Origin: Synechococcales cyanobacterium PMM_0073
Lineage (GTDB): Bacteria > Cyanobacteriota > Cyanobacteriia > Elainellales > Elainellaceae
Length of the DNA: 5,251 bases
Assembly (NCBI GenBank): GCA_949127695.1
Contig: CASBQH010000153.1
Coordinates: 1 to 5,251, forward strand
Direction: 5' to 3'
Part shown: one piece after another, positions 1 to 4,608 of the stretch
Position numbering within the stretch: the stretch's first letter is position 1
Layout: the number at the start of each line of letters is the position of its first letter
The notes under the pieces: model-generated
Told to the model about the DNA's origin: nothing
The model's database searches: none
What the model saw: only the letters and a program-made list of their open reading frames with translations
Made by a program: the position numbers and the translations under genes

Positions 1-284
1 GTCAATTTTGCCGCTTCATCTTCTAAAAACAGCCGAACATTCTTGGCCTTTACCCCGGCACCCAGCCGCTGCCAGAGTTTGGGGGCAATCTGCCGCTCGA
101 TTGTAGACTGCTCGCAGCCAATCGCGTTCCCGGCTAGGGCTTTGACGGTTTTTAAGGGATGACCCGCCAGAATATGCCGCAAAATCACTTTTTCATACAG
201 ATCCAGCGGCTTGCTCGGCTGAGCTGCCAGCACCTGGTCTGCAACTTCAATCAGGGACTCAATTTTTGCTGTTTCTCTGTTCAT
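1..284 (-). CDS. N-terminal HTH fragment of a probable cyanobacterial vWA-MoxR/AAA-associated signalling protein (partial)
   Basis: The reading frame starts at an ATG whose complement is at 282-284 and stays open for 94 codons to the window edge, so the C-terminal part is missing. The fragment is soluble, with no signal peptide or membrane segment. A leading helix (about residues 8-20, IESLIEVADQVLA) is followed by LDLYEKVILRHILAG (28-41) and then by STIERQIAPKLWQRLG (60-75), GVKAKNVRLFLED (77-89). The order 'L..E..IL...L.G', then a recognition-like helix, 'KLW..L' and 'VK..N.R..L' resembles the N-terminal HTH of cyanobacterial vWA-MoxR-associated or AAA/WD40 signalling proteins. That match is from memory of the family, so the effector domain is unknown. 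The Shine-Dalgarno is weak (GAGCGAG just upstream). An alternative is an unrelated small HTH regulator. I am confident it is coding and moderately confident of the domain. Confidence 0.55.
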   Translation of the reverse strand, partial: MNRETAKIESLIEVADQVLAAQPSKPLDLYEKVILRHILAGHPLKTVKALAGNAIGCEQSTIERQIAPKLWQRLGAGVKAKNVRLFLEDEAAKL

Positions 285-378
285 CGCTCGCTCAGGGGAA
301 ATTGCAGGAGGCGGAGCATTCCCCGTTCGCCCGGATTTTGGGCGGCAAATTGGGGTCTGTAGTTCAATAAGATACTGA

Positions 379-388
379 AGCTATAGCT
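379..388. repeat. 10-bp perfect palindrome AGCTATAGCT
   Basis: AGCTATAGCT reads the same on both strands and lies about 95 bp upstream of the start of the left-facing HTH gene. It could be an operator or a -10-like element (TATAGC on the minus strand), but no convincing -35 partner is present. Palindromes of this length also occur by chance. Confidence 0.3.
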
Positions 389-405
389 CAGAATGCGCCA
401 TAAAC

Positions 406-436
406 TTCAGCCGCTTTCTGGCCAGAAGCGGCTGAA
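406..436 (-). terminator. Strong hairpin downstream of the parvulin gene; possible terminator
   Basis: The arms TTCAGCCGCTTTCT (406-419) and AGAAGCGGCTGAA (424-436) pair over 13 bp with one bulged T around a GGCC loop. The hairpin sits 86 bp beyond the stop of the left-facing parvulin-like gene and before the next left-facing gene, which is a sensible place to end that transcript. There is no U-tract directly after the stem on the minus strand. On the plus strand a run of seven T starts only 17 bases later (453-459). It may therefore be a non-canonical terminator or an mRNA-stabilising stem rather than a classical intrinsic terminator. Confidence 0.4.
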
Positions 437-521
437 TGCCTCAGAGAACTCATTTTTTTCATTTTAACCCGGCTTTCAGGCCGCTCACGGCAGCTGCTAG
501 CTCAAAACCGGCGCTGAGCCG

Positions 522-1151
522 CTAGCCAAACCGCTGCTTCAGCTGCCGATTCAGCCATTGCTCTAGGCGCTCGTTGTAGAGCTGCTGCTGCATGGCTTCA
601 TCAAGGCGCACTGGCAAATGCGCCTCCAGTCGGGCAATCACAATCCATTGATTGATCACAGTCGGTGCCCAAATCTGGCCTGGGCGTCCACCATAAAACA
701 TTCGCGCGAGCTGCGGCGGCAGATCGCCCAGCGCCACTGGCTCAGCCGGATGCGCTTGCTGTGAATAGAGCGTTGCCAGCTCAGCAAAGCTCTGCTCGCC
801 TTCAACAATCCGAAAATAAAGCTCTTGCGCCACGGCTAGCTCCCGCAGATAGATCAGCGAGCAAACCACCCGATCTAGCTGATCCTTGCGCTGGAGAAAG
901 TAAGAAGTCAGGGTTTTGCCCCACTGTCGCCGCTGAAACTTGCGCGTCCGCACCTCTCGCTCCAGCCAGTCTGCGAGTTCGGCAGCGCCTACGCCCTCTT
1001 GCCGGAGCTGCTGCGATTGCTCTGGCGCAACCTGCTGCTGGAGCTGCTCGCGCTCTTGGGCGGTGCATTCAATTTCGGCAATTGCCTGATCAAGAATCAG
1101 CCGATGCAAAATTTGAGGCGGAATCTGAGGCGGAACCTGAGACTGGGTCAT
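522..1151 (-). CDS. Parvulin/SurA-like peptidyl-prolyl isomerase family protein, cytoplasmic type
   Basis: This 209-residue protein has the layout of cyanobacterial SurA/PrsA-like proteins. A helical N-terminal chaperone-like part (about 12-105) contains QILHRLILDQAIAEIE near the start and FLQRKDQLDRVVCSLI at 85-100. It is followed by a degenerate parvulin (rotamase) part (about 106-180) with AQELYFRIVEGEQSFAEL, a serine at 130 in the LYS position, LGDLPPQLARMF, and PGQIWAPTVINQWIVIARLE. The C-terminal tail (183-209) is amphipathic and Gln/Arg-rich. Family members isomerise Xaa-Pro bonds or chaperone polypeptides. This one has no signal peptide or lipobox, so it probably acts in the cytoplasm. 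Similar proteins are often found near peptide-exporting ABC transporters in cyanobacteria, but none is visible here. The start at 1151 is the only ATG, GTG or TTG in frame after the upstream stop, and it has no clear Shine-Dalgarno. Catalytic activity is doubtful because the parvulin core is divergent. A long open frame on the opposite strand is a shadow. Confidence 0.72.
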   Translation of the reverse strand: MTQSQVPPQIPPQILHRLILDQAIAEIECTAQEREQLQQQVAPEQSQQLRQEGVGAAELADWLEREVRTRKFQRRQWGKTLTSYFLQRKDQLDRVVCSLIYLRELAVAQELYFRIVEGEQSFAELATLYSQQAHPAEPVALGDLPPQLARMFYGGRPGQIWAPTVINQWIVIARLEAHLPVRLDEAMQQQLYNERLEQWLNRQLKQRFG

Positions 1152-1236
1152 ACTGCGAGCGAAGCTGAACCTGGAGAACTTGCTCTCAGCATAGCCGTTC
1201 TGCCCAAGTTCCTGAAGTCACCCTCAGGACTGATCT

Positions 1237-1267
1237 AAAAAAACCCCTTTCGGACAGAAAGGGGTTT
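1237..1267 (-). terminator. Rho-independent terminator of hup
   Basis: A perfect 11-bp stem (AAACCCCTTTC at 1241-1251 and GAAAGGGGTTT at 1257-1267) with a 5-base loop is followed on the minus strand by a run of seven T (complement of 1237-1243, overlapping the stem foot). It begins 11 bp after the hup stop codon. This is a textbook intrinsic terminator and should separate hup from the parvulin-like gene further left. Confidence 0.92.
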
Positions 1268-1278
1268 CAGCAACAGGG

Positions 1279-1557
1279 CTACTCAGTAGCCACTTTGTCT
1301 TTGAACTGTTTACCTGCCGAGAAGGCCGGAACCGTCGTGGCCGGAATTTTGATCGCCATACCGGTTTGGGGGTTACGCCCTTCGCGAGCGGCGCGCTGTC
1401 GAGGTTCAAAGGTGCCAAACCCAACTAGCGTGACTTTTTCCCCAGCGGCTACTGCCTCCATAATGGCCTCAATGGTGGCTGATAGCACGGCATCTGCCTC
1501 TTTCTTGGATGCCTGAGATTTCTCAGCGATTGCATCAATTAATTCGCCTTTGTTCAT
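1279..1557 (-). CDS. hup: DNA-binding protein HU (nucleoid-associated)
   Basis: The 92-residue protein has the normal HU length and order. An N-terminal helical dimerisation part (MNKGELIDAIAEKS, then KKEADAVLSATIEAI) precedes the signature GEKVTLVGFGTFEPRQRAAR (39-58). The DNA-binding arm RNPQTGMAIKIPA carries the intercalating proline (P63), and the closing helix is AFSAGKQFKDKVA. HU forms dimers that bend and compact DNA without strong sequence specificity. Cyanobacteria typically have a single HU-type protein, so this is probably essential. The start ATG (complement 1555-1557) gives the canonical MNKGELI start. No good Shine-Dalgarno precedes it, which is common in cyanobacteria. It is transcribed away from the sigma-factor gene, with a repeat-rich leader upstream and its own terminator downstream. 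I cannot distinguish HU from IHF on sequence alone, but the arm motif and the lineage favour HU. Confidence 0.96.
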   Translation of the reverse strand: MNKGELIDAIAEKSQASKKEADAVLSATIEAIMEAVAAGEKVTLVGFGTFEPRQRAAREGRNPQTGMAIKIPATTVPAFSAGKQFKDKVATE

Positions 1558-1646
1558 ATGTTCGACCGTCTACAGAGTTGAGAATGGATGAAACGCTTAG
1601 CATTCTAGTCTAGATTCTGAGCTGTGACGTCTTTTGCAGGTCGAAT

Positions 1647-1676
1647 AATCTAAATTTGACGCCAAGATGACGCCAA
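1647..1676 (-). promoter_or_regulatory. Weak candidate promoter of hup within the repeat array
   Basis: On the minus strand TAGATT (complement of 1647-1652) lies 18 bp downstream of TTGGCG (complement of 1671-1676), which is part of the second 11-bp repeat. The -10 box matches consensus at 4 of 6 bases and the -35 box matches only partly. Transcription would start near 1640, giving a leader of about 80 nt. A second AT-rich box, TAGAAT (complement of 1602-1607), lacks a -35 partner. This is offered only as the best candidate seen. Confidence 0.25.
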
Positions 1677-1689
1677 GATGACGCCAAGG
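1657..1689. repeat. Three tandem 11-bp direct repeats TGACGCCAAGA
   Basis: The copies lie at 1657-1667, 1668-1678 and 1679-1689, identical except for the final base of the third (G instead of A). On the minus strand they read TCTTGGCGTCA and lie 100-132 bp upstream of the hup start. An 11-bp period places each copy on nearly the same face of the helix, as in an operator or activator array. Slippage in non-functional DNA is the alternative. Confidence 0.9.
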
Positions 1690-1703
1690 CTCGCAGATTC
1701 TCT

Positions 1704-1741
1704 AGGCCATCTAGTCCGGCTGTAGTCCGGCAAGATGGCCT
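1704..1741. repeat. Inverted repeat enclosing a second 11-bp-period direct repeat
   Basis: The arms AGGCCATCT (1704-1712) and AGATGGCCT (1733-1741) are perfect 9-bp complements. The first base of the repeat pair TAGTCCGGC (1712-1720) overlaps the left arm, and the second copy (1723-1731) lies inside the 20-base loop, again with an 11-bp period. The CCGG cores of the two copies (1716-1719, 1727-1730) can pair with each other to extend the stem. There is no T-tract, so this is not a terminator. Confidence 0.75.
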
Positions 1742-1750
1742 CAGCCGCTG

Positions 1751-1788
1751 ATTCAGGCCGCGCTATTCAGGCCGCAGATTTAGACCGC
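1751..1788. repeat. Direct repeats ATTCAGGCCGC (two exact copies, one degenerate)
   Basis: Exact 11-mers lie at 1751-1761 and 1765-1775. A third copy at 1778-1788 (ATTTAGACCGC) matches at 9 of 11 bases. The spacing is 13-14 bp, unlike the 11-bp period of the two neighbouring repeat families. The function is unknown. Confidence 0.75.
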
Positions 1789-1792
1789 TACC

Positions 1793-1818
1793 GCCCTAAA
1801 ATCACCAAATTCTAGGGC
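1793..1818. repeat. 10-bp hairpin with CACCAA loop
   Basis: GCCCTAAAAT (1793-1802) and ATTCTAGGGC (1809-1818) pair over 10 positions with one A-C mismatch around a six-base loop. No T-tract follows on either strand, so it is probably not an intrinsic terminator. Confidence 0.55.
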
Positions 1819-2029
1819 AAATCTGGATCAAATCCTGGCTTAATGACTGGGTTAAGGTTAGATTGATAAAAGAGCAATTTTGTGATTAGGTAAAGATTCT
1901 GCCAAAGCTTCGGGCTGTGATTCATCAAGAAGCAGCTTAGGGCAGTAACTCTCTGGAGAGCGATCGTAAGGGTGGGAGATGCAGCAGGGTTTCTGCTGTG
2001 CGTGAGTGCAAAAAACCGGGCAGAGTAGT

Positions 2030-2073
2030 CGATCAGCAGCAGCCCAGCCAAAGGCCAGGGAGCAGGCTGATCG
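2030..2073. repeat. Stem-loop CGATCAGC...GCTGATCG with internal pairing
   Basis: Perfect 8-bp arms at 2030-2037 and 2066-2073 enclose 28 bases that can form a smaller inner stem (GCC-AAA-GGC). Together with the smaller CAGCAG/CTGCTG hairpin at 1982-1998 it suggests a structured transcript, but no known RNA family is recognised. Confidence 0.45.
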
Positions 2074-2306
2074 CCTGAGCCACCGCGACTTGAGCAATCA
2101 GTCTACGGCAGGCTCAGAAAATTAGATTGTTCAACCCCTTCCAAAGAGGCGGAATGAGCAGTATGATTTGAACCTTGCCCAAAAGCTTACATGGTGGATG
2201 GGGCGGTCTGGCCAGTCTCGGCTAGACTGCTGCAATTCGCGTCGGTTAATCGCGCTGCTCTAGTTGAGATCTAGCTACGGTTCACTAGGGTTTGCGGCGG
2301 CTTTGC

Positions 2307-2352
2307 AGTAGCACAACTTATCTCTTTGCCACGAGGAGAAAATTGTGCTACT
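2307..2352. repeat. Perfect 10-bp inverted repeat bracketing the sigma-gene promoter
   Basis: AGTAGCACAA (2307-2316) and TTGTGCTACT (2343-2352) are exact complements separated by 26 bases. The left arm lies just upstream of the candidate -35 box and the right arm covers the start of the -10 box. This arrangement fits a repressor operator pair or a regulator that loops across the promoter. A cruciform or RNA stem is also possible. Confidence 0.7.
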
Positions 2353-2354
2353 AT
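2326..2354 (+). promoter_or_regulatory. Candidate sigma70-type promoter of the sigma-factor gene
   Basis: TTGCCA (2326-2331, 5 of 6 to TTGACA) and TACTAT (2349-2354, 4 of 6 to TATAAT) are separated by exactly 17 bp. Transcription would start near 2361, leaving a leader of about 60 nt before the ATG at 2423. The box positions are seen in the sequence; their use is inferred. Confidence 0.5.
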
Positions 2355-2409
2355 CAAAGACTTTGCACAGCGATTAAATACCTTATTTTTACTTCAGTCC
2401 ACGTCAATC

Positions 2410-2414
2410 AGGAG
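2410..2414 (+). promoter_or_regulatory. Ribosome-binding site of the sigma-factor gene
   Basis: AGGAG is followed by 8 bases and then the ATG at 2423. This is the best Shine-Dalgarno in the window and supports the chosen start. Confidence 0.85.
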
Positions 2415-2422
2415 ATAGTTCT

Positions 2423-3673
2423 ATGGTCGTCACCGCACAACGTAAGCGTGCAGCTCCCCTCGCAGGAAAAGCACCCTTTGCCAAAAAAACCGCATCCCAC
2501 CTAGCTTCTAGCGCTGAGCAAGGCTGGGATCAAGATTTAGTGGAAATTGAACTTGAGTCAGATTCAGAAGCCGCTCCGGCGGCGGCTAGAACGCGAGTTT
2601 CGTCGCTGACTACAGCCCAGCCAGAGGATAGCGTTCTTCCAGAAAGTGAAGCAGAAATCCCAGAGAGCGTAGACGTGCAGTTTACGGCTACCAAAGGCAC
2701 AGCGGTCGTGATGGGAGATGCGGTCAGGCAGTACCTGATTGCCATTGGCAAATATCCGCTGCTCACCGCCGAACAAGAGATTATCTACGGCAGACAGATT
2801 GAGCAAGGTCAGGCGCTATTAGAAGTTCAGCGCTCCCTGGAAGCCGTAGAAGAGACGGCATCACCAACGCTAGAGCAGTGGGCCGAGGCCGCTGGCCGAT
2901 CGCCCGAAGCCTTGCAGCAGACGATGGCAGCCTACAACCGCGCCGTCGATAAGCTAGTGGTACATAACCTGCGGCTAGTCGTTGCGGTCGCCAAAAAATA
3001 CCTCAGCAAATCGAAGCGGATGGACTTTTTGGACTTGATCCAGGAAGGCACAATTGGCCTCCGGCGCGGAGCCGAAAAGTTTGAGATCAGCAAGGGCTAC
3101 AAGTTTTCGACTTACGCCTACTGGTGGATCAGACAGGGGATCACGCGCGGAATTGCCGAGCAGGACAATATGATTCGGCTGCCGATTCACATCAGCGAAA
3201 AGTACAACAAGCTGCGGAAGAGCAAAGCTGTGCTTACCGGACAGCTGGGGCATGTGCCTAGTCTGGCTGAGGTGGCTGAAGCTTCGGGCGTGGATGAAGA
3301 GCGCGCCAAGACGATCATTGAGTTTGTTAAGAGCAACGCGACGGCTTCTCTGTCTCATCGGATCGGCAAAGAGGAAGACCGCGAGCTGGGCGATTTGATT
3401 GCCGACGAGCATTACCACAGCCCCGACAGTATGCTTGACACGCTAACTCAGCAGGAAACGATTGTCGATCTGCTGAACGGCCTCAAGGACAAAGAGAAAG
3501 AGGTGATTGCCCTGCGCTTCGGCCTCGATGACGGCACGGCCAAGTCTTTGCAAGAAGTCGGCAATATTCTCAGCCTCTCGCGTGAGCGCGTCCGGCAGAT
3601 TGAGCGCAAGGCGATGGAACGCCTGAGAAGCTTGGCGCATACCAAAAAGATGACGATTGAGCTAGTGCTCTAA
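2423..3673 (+). CDS. RNA polymerase sigma factor, RpoD family, group 2 (possibly SigC-like)
   Basis: This 416-residue sigma70 protein directs RNA polymerase to promoters. A low-complexity, Ala/Glu-rich N-terminus (1-95) replaces region 1.1. It is followed by region 1.2 (97-130, VRQYLIAIGKYPLLTAEQE), region 2 (178-250, HNLRLVVAVAKKY ... YAYWWIRQGITRGIAEQ), region 3 (252-330, RLPIHISEKYNKLRK ... GKEEDRELGDLIADE) and region 4 (340-405, with the -35-binding HTH SRERVRQIERKAMERLR). The Q238 and T241 pair that reads the -10 element is present, as are the region 4.2 residues R387, E388 and R391. The divergent N-terminus, GKYPLLT and DNMIRLP differ from the primary SigA, pointing to a non-essential group 2 factor used in stress or nutrient responses. 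The SigC label is a weak guess. AGGAG (2410-2414) lies 8 bp before the ATG and fixes the start. An oddity is two extra residues and a lost glycine between KKY and DLIQEG. Confidence 0.95.
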   Translation: MVVTAQRKRAAPLAGKAPFAKKTASHLASSAEQGWDQDLVEIELESDSEAAPAAARTRVSSLTTAQPEDSVLPESEAEIPESVDVQFTATKGTAVVMGDAVRQYLIAIGKYPLLTAEQEIIYGRQIEQGQALLEVQRSLEAVEETASPTLEQWAEAAGRSPEALQQTMAAYNRAVDKLVVHNLRLVVAVAKKYLSKSKRMDFLDLIQEGTIGLRRGAEKFEISKGYKFSTYAYWWIRQGITRGIAEQDNMIRLPIHISEKYNKLRKSKAVLTGQLGHVPSLAEVAEASGVDEERAKTIIEFVKSNATASLSHRIGKEEDRELGDLIADEHYHSPDSMLDTLTQQETIVDLLNGLKDKEKEVIALRFGLDDGTAKSLQEVGNILSLSRERVRQIERKAMERLRSLAHTKKMTIELVL

Positions 3674-3693
3674 AGCCTGATCTAGCATTCTAC

Positions 3694-3736
3694 AAATCCC
3701 CCGATTGCTGCAATCACTCAGCAGCCGGGGGATTTT
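3694..3736 (+). terminator. Rho-independent terminator of the sigma-factor gene
   Basis: AAATCCCCCG (3694-3703) pairs perfectly with CGGGGGATTT (3726-3735). The inner GCTGC (3707-3711) and GCAGC (3721-3725) extend the stem past a 3-base bulge. It begins 20 bp after the stop codon and ends in TTTT (3733-3736), so it separates the sigma gene from cysH. Confidence 0.87.
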
Positions 3737-3761
3737 CATGAGAAGATGGCAGAGCCGGTAG

Positions 3762-3790
3762 ATCACAGGGCTGGCAGAGCGAGCTATACT
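3762..3790 (+). promoter_or_regulatory. Candidate promoter of the cysH operon
   Basis: TATACT (3785-3790, 5 of 6 to TATAAT) lies 17 bp after ATCACA (3762-3767, 4 of 6 to TTGACA). It sits between the sigma-gene terminator and cysH and would start transcription near 3797, about 35 nt before the ATG. I see no obvious CysB, CysR or NtcA site. Confidence 0.5.
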
Positions 3791-3831
3791 GCGATGAAGT
3801 TAAGCCAGCAAGATCCGGAGCAGGTGCGGCG

Positions 3832-4608
3832 ATGATAGGTGTGATGGCAGCAGGTTCAGTCAAAACCATAGAACAACAGCTTGATTTAGCTCAAGTCAAT
3901 GCAAGGCTGGCGACCGCCACAGCCGAACAGCGGCTCCATTGGGCGGTTGAAACGCTGGGATCAGGTCTGGTGATGACGACCAGCTTTGGCATTCATTCAG
4001 CGGTAATGCTGCATCTGGTGACGCGGATTATGCCTGAAATGCCGGTAATCTGGGTAGACACTGGCTACCTGCCCAACAGTACCTATCTATTTGCTGAGCA
4101 GCTGAGCGCCAGACTCCAGCTCAACTTGAAAGTTTATCAGTCTACGCTCAGCCCCGCCCGGATGGAGGCGCTCTATGGCAAGCTTTGGGCACAGGCTGAT
4201 CTCGAATCCCTGAACCGCTATGACCAGATTCGCAAAGTGGAGCCGATGCAGCGCGCCCTGAAGGAACTGGGGGCAACCGGCTGGATTGCGGGACTGCGGA
4301 GTGACCAGACGGCGCATCGCAAAACGCTGGACATTGTTAGCTTGCAGGCTCAGATCTACAAAATATCGCCGATTCTAGACTGGAGTTCTAGAGCGATCTA
4401 CCAATATTTGACGGCGCATGATCTGCCTTACCACCCGCTGTTTGACAAGGGCTATGTGACGGTGGGCGACTGGCATTCGAGCCGTCCGCTGATGGCCACC
4501 GACGAAAACGAGCGCGATACTCGCTTCAACGGCATCAAACAAGAGTGCGGCATCCATCTGCCCCAAACCCCAGAAGAATCTGAGAGCCTAGATTCAAGCC
4601 TGCTATGA
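3832..4608 (+). CDS. cysH: Phosphoadenylyl-sulfate (PAPS) reductase, thioredoxin-dependent
   Basis: This 258-residue cytoplasmic enzyme reduces PAPS to sulfite and adenosine 3',5'-bisphosphate using thioredoxin (EC 1.8.4.8), a step of assimilatory sulfate reduction. Visible motifs are the PP-loop-like [10 protein letters not shown] (49-58), VDTGYL (75-80), YGKLW (115-119), [12 protein letters not shown] (135-146), [10 protein letters not shown] (154-163), [13 protein letters not shown] (181-193) and the C-terminal KQECGIH (236-242). C239 in ECGIH is the only cysteine in the protein. The CC...CxxC pairs that bind the 4Fe-4S cluster of APS reductases are absent, so PAPS rather than APS is the expected substrate. 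Length and motif order match the E. coli-type enzyme. The start at 3832 has GGAG 11 bp upstream. The ATG at 3844 is a possible alternative start that would remove only four residues. The last codons overlap the next gene by 4 bp, implying coupled translation. Confidence 0.93.
   Translation: MIGVMAAGSVKTIEQQLDLAQVNARLATATAEQRLHWAVETLGSGLVMTTSFGIHSAVMLHLVTRIMPEMPVIWVDTGYLPNSTYLFAEQLSARLQLNLKVYQSTLSPARMEALYGKLWAQADLESLNRYDQIRKVEPMQRALKELGATGWIAGLRSDQTAHRKTLDIVSLQAQIYKISPILDWSSRAIYQYLTAHDLPYHPLFDKGYVTVGDWHSSRPLMATDENERDTRFNGIKQECGIHLPQTPEESESLDSSLL

Larger units (their letters stand above)
1558..2422. other. 865-bp gene-free divergent intergenic region between hup and the sigma-factor gene
   Basis: No reading frame here looks like a real protein. 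Two overlapping 79-codon frames on the minus strand (about 1812-2097) overlap each other in different phases, lack a ribosome-binding site and show no recognisable domain. What the region does hold is structure. The hup-proximal third (1657-1788) is packed with short direct repeats. Hairpins lie at 1704-1741, 1793-1818, 1982-1998, 2030-2073 and 2213-2229. The sigma-proximal end carries a promoter bracketed by an inverted repeat. It could house an unannotated small RNA or long regulated leaders for both genes, but I recognise no known RNA family (no tRNA, rnpB, Yfr1 or riboswitch signature). Confidence 0.7.

Noticed and set aside
159..362. 67-codon plus-strand frame near the left edge
   Set aside because: It overlaps the start of the better-supported minus-strand HTH gene and reads as Arg/Phe/Cys-rich noise.
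665..1168. Long open frame on the plus strand opposite the parvulin gene
   Set aside because: Ala/Pro/Arg-rich composition without a domain or ribosome-binding site. It is a shadow of the high-GC codons of the minus-strand gene, which has clear family motifs.
1657..1689. CRISPR array interpretation of the tandem 11-mers
   Set aside because: The units are too short, there are no spacers between copies and no cas genes are nearby.
1704..1741. Insertion-sequence or MITE ends
   Set aside because: The 9-bp arms enclose only 20 bases, with no target-site duplication or transposase fragment nearby.
1955..1968. HIP1 octamer (GCGATCGC)
   Set aside because: Only the near match GCGATCGT is present here and other sites also deviate. 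I found no exact HIP1 in the window.
1812..2097. Two overlapping 79-codon minus-strand frames in the intergenic region
   Set aside because: They are in different phases over the same DNA and have no ribosome-binding site, domain or plausible hydrophobic pattern. Short and probably random.
2292..2504. Small plus-strand frame over the sigma-gene promoter and start
   Set aside because: It runs out of frame into the sigma gene, starts within the promoter inverted repeat and lacks a ribosome-binding site.
2975..3418. 147-codon open frame antisense to the sigma factor
   Set aside because: It lies wholly over conserved sigma regions 2-3, has no recognisable domain or Shine-Dalgarno, and its openness follows from sigma codon usage.
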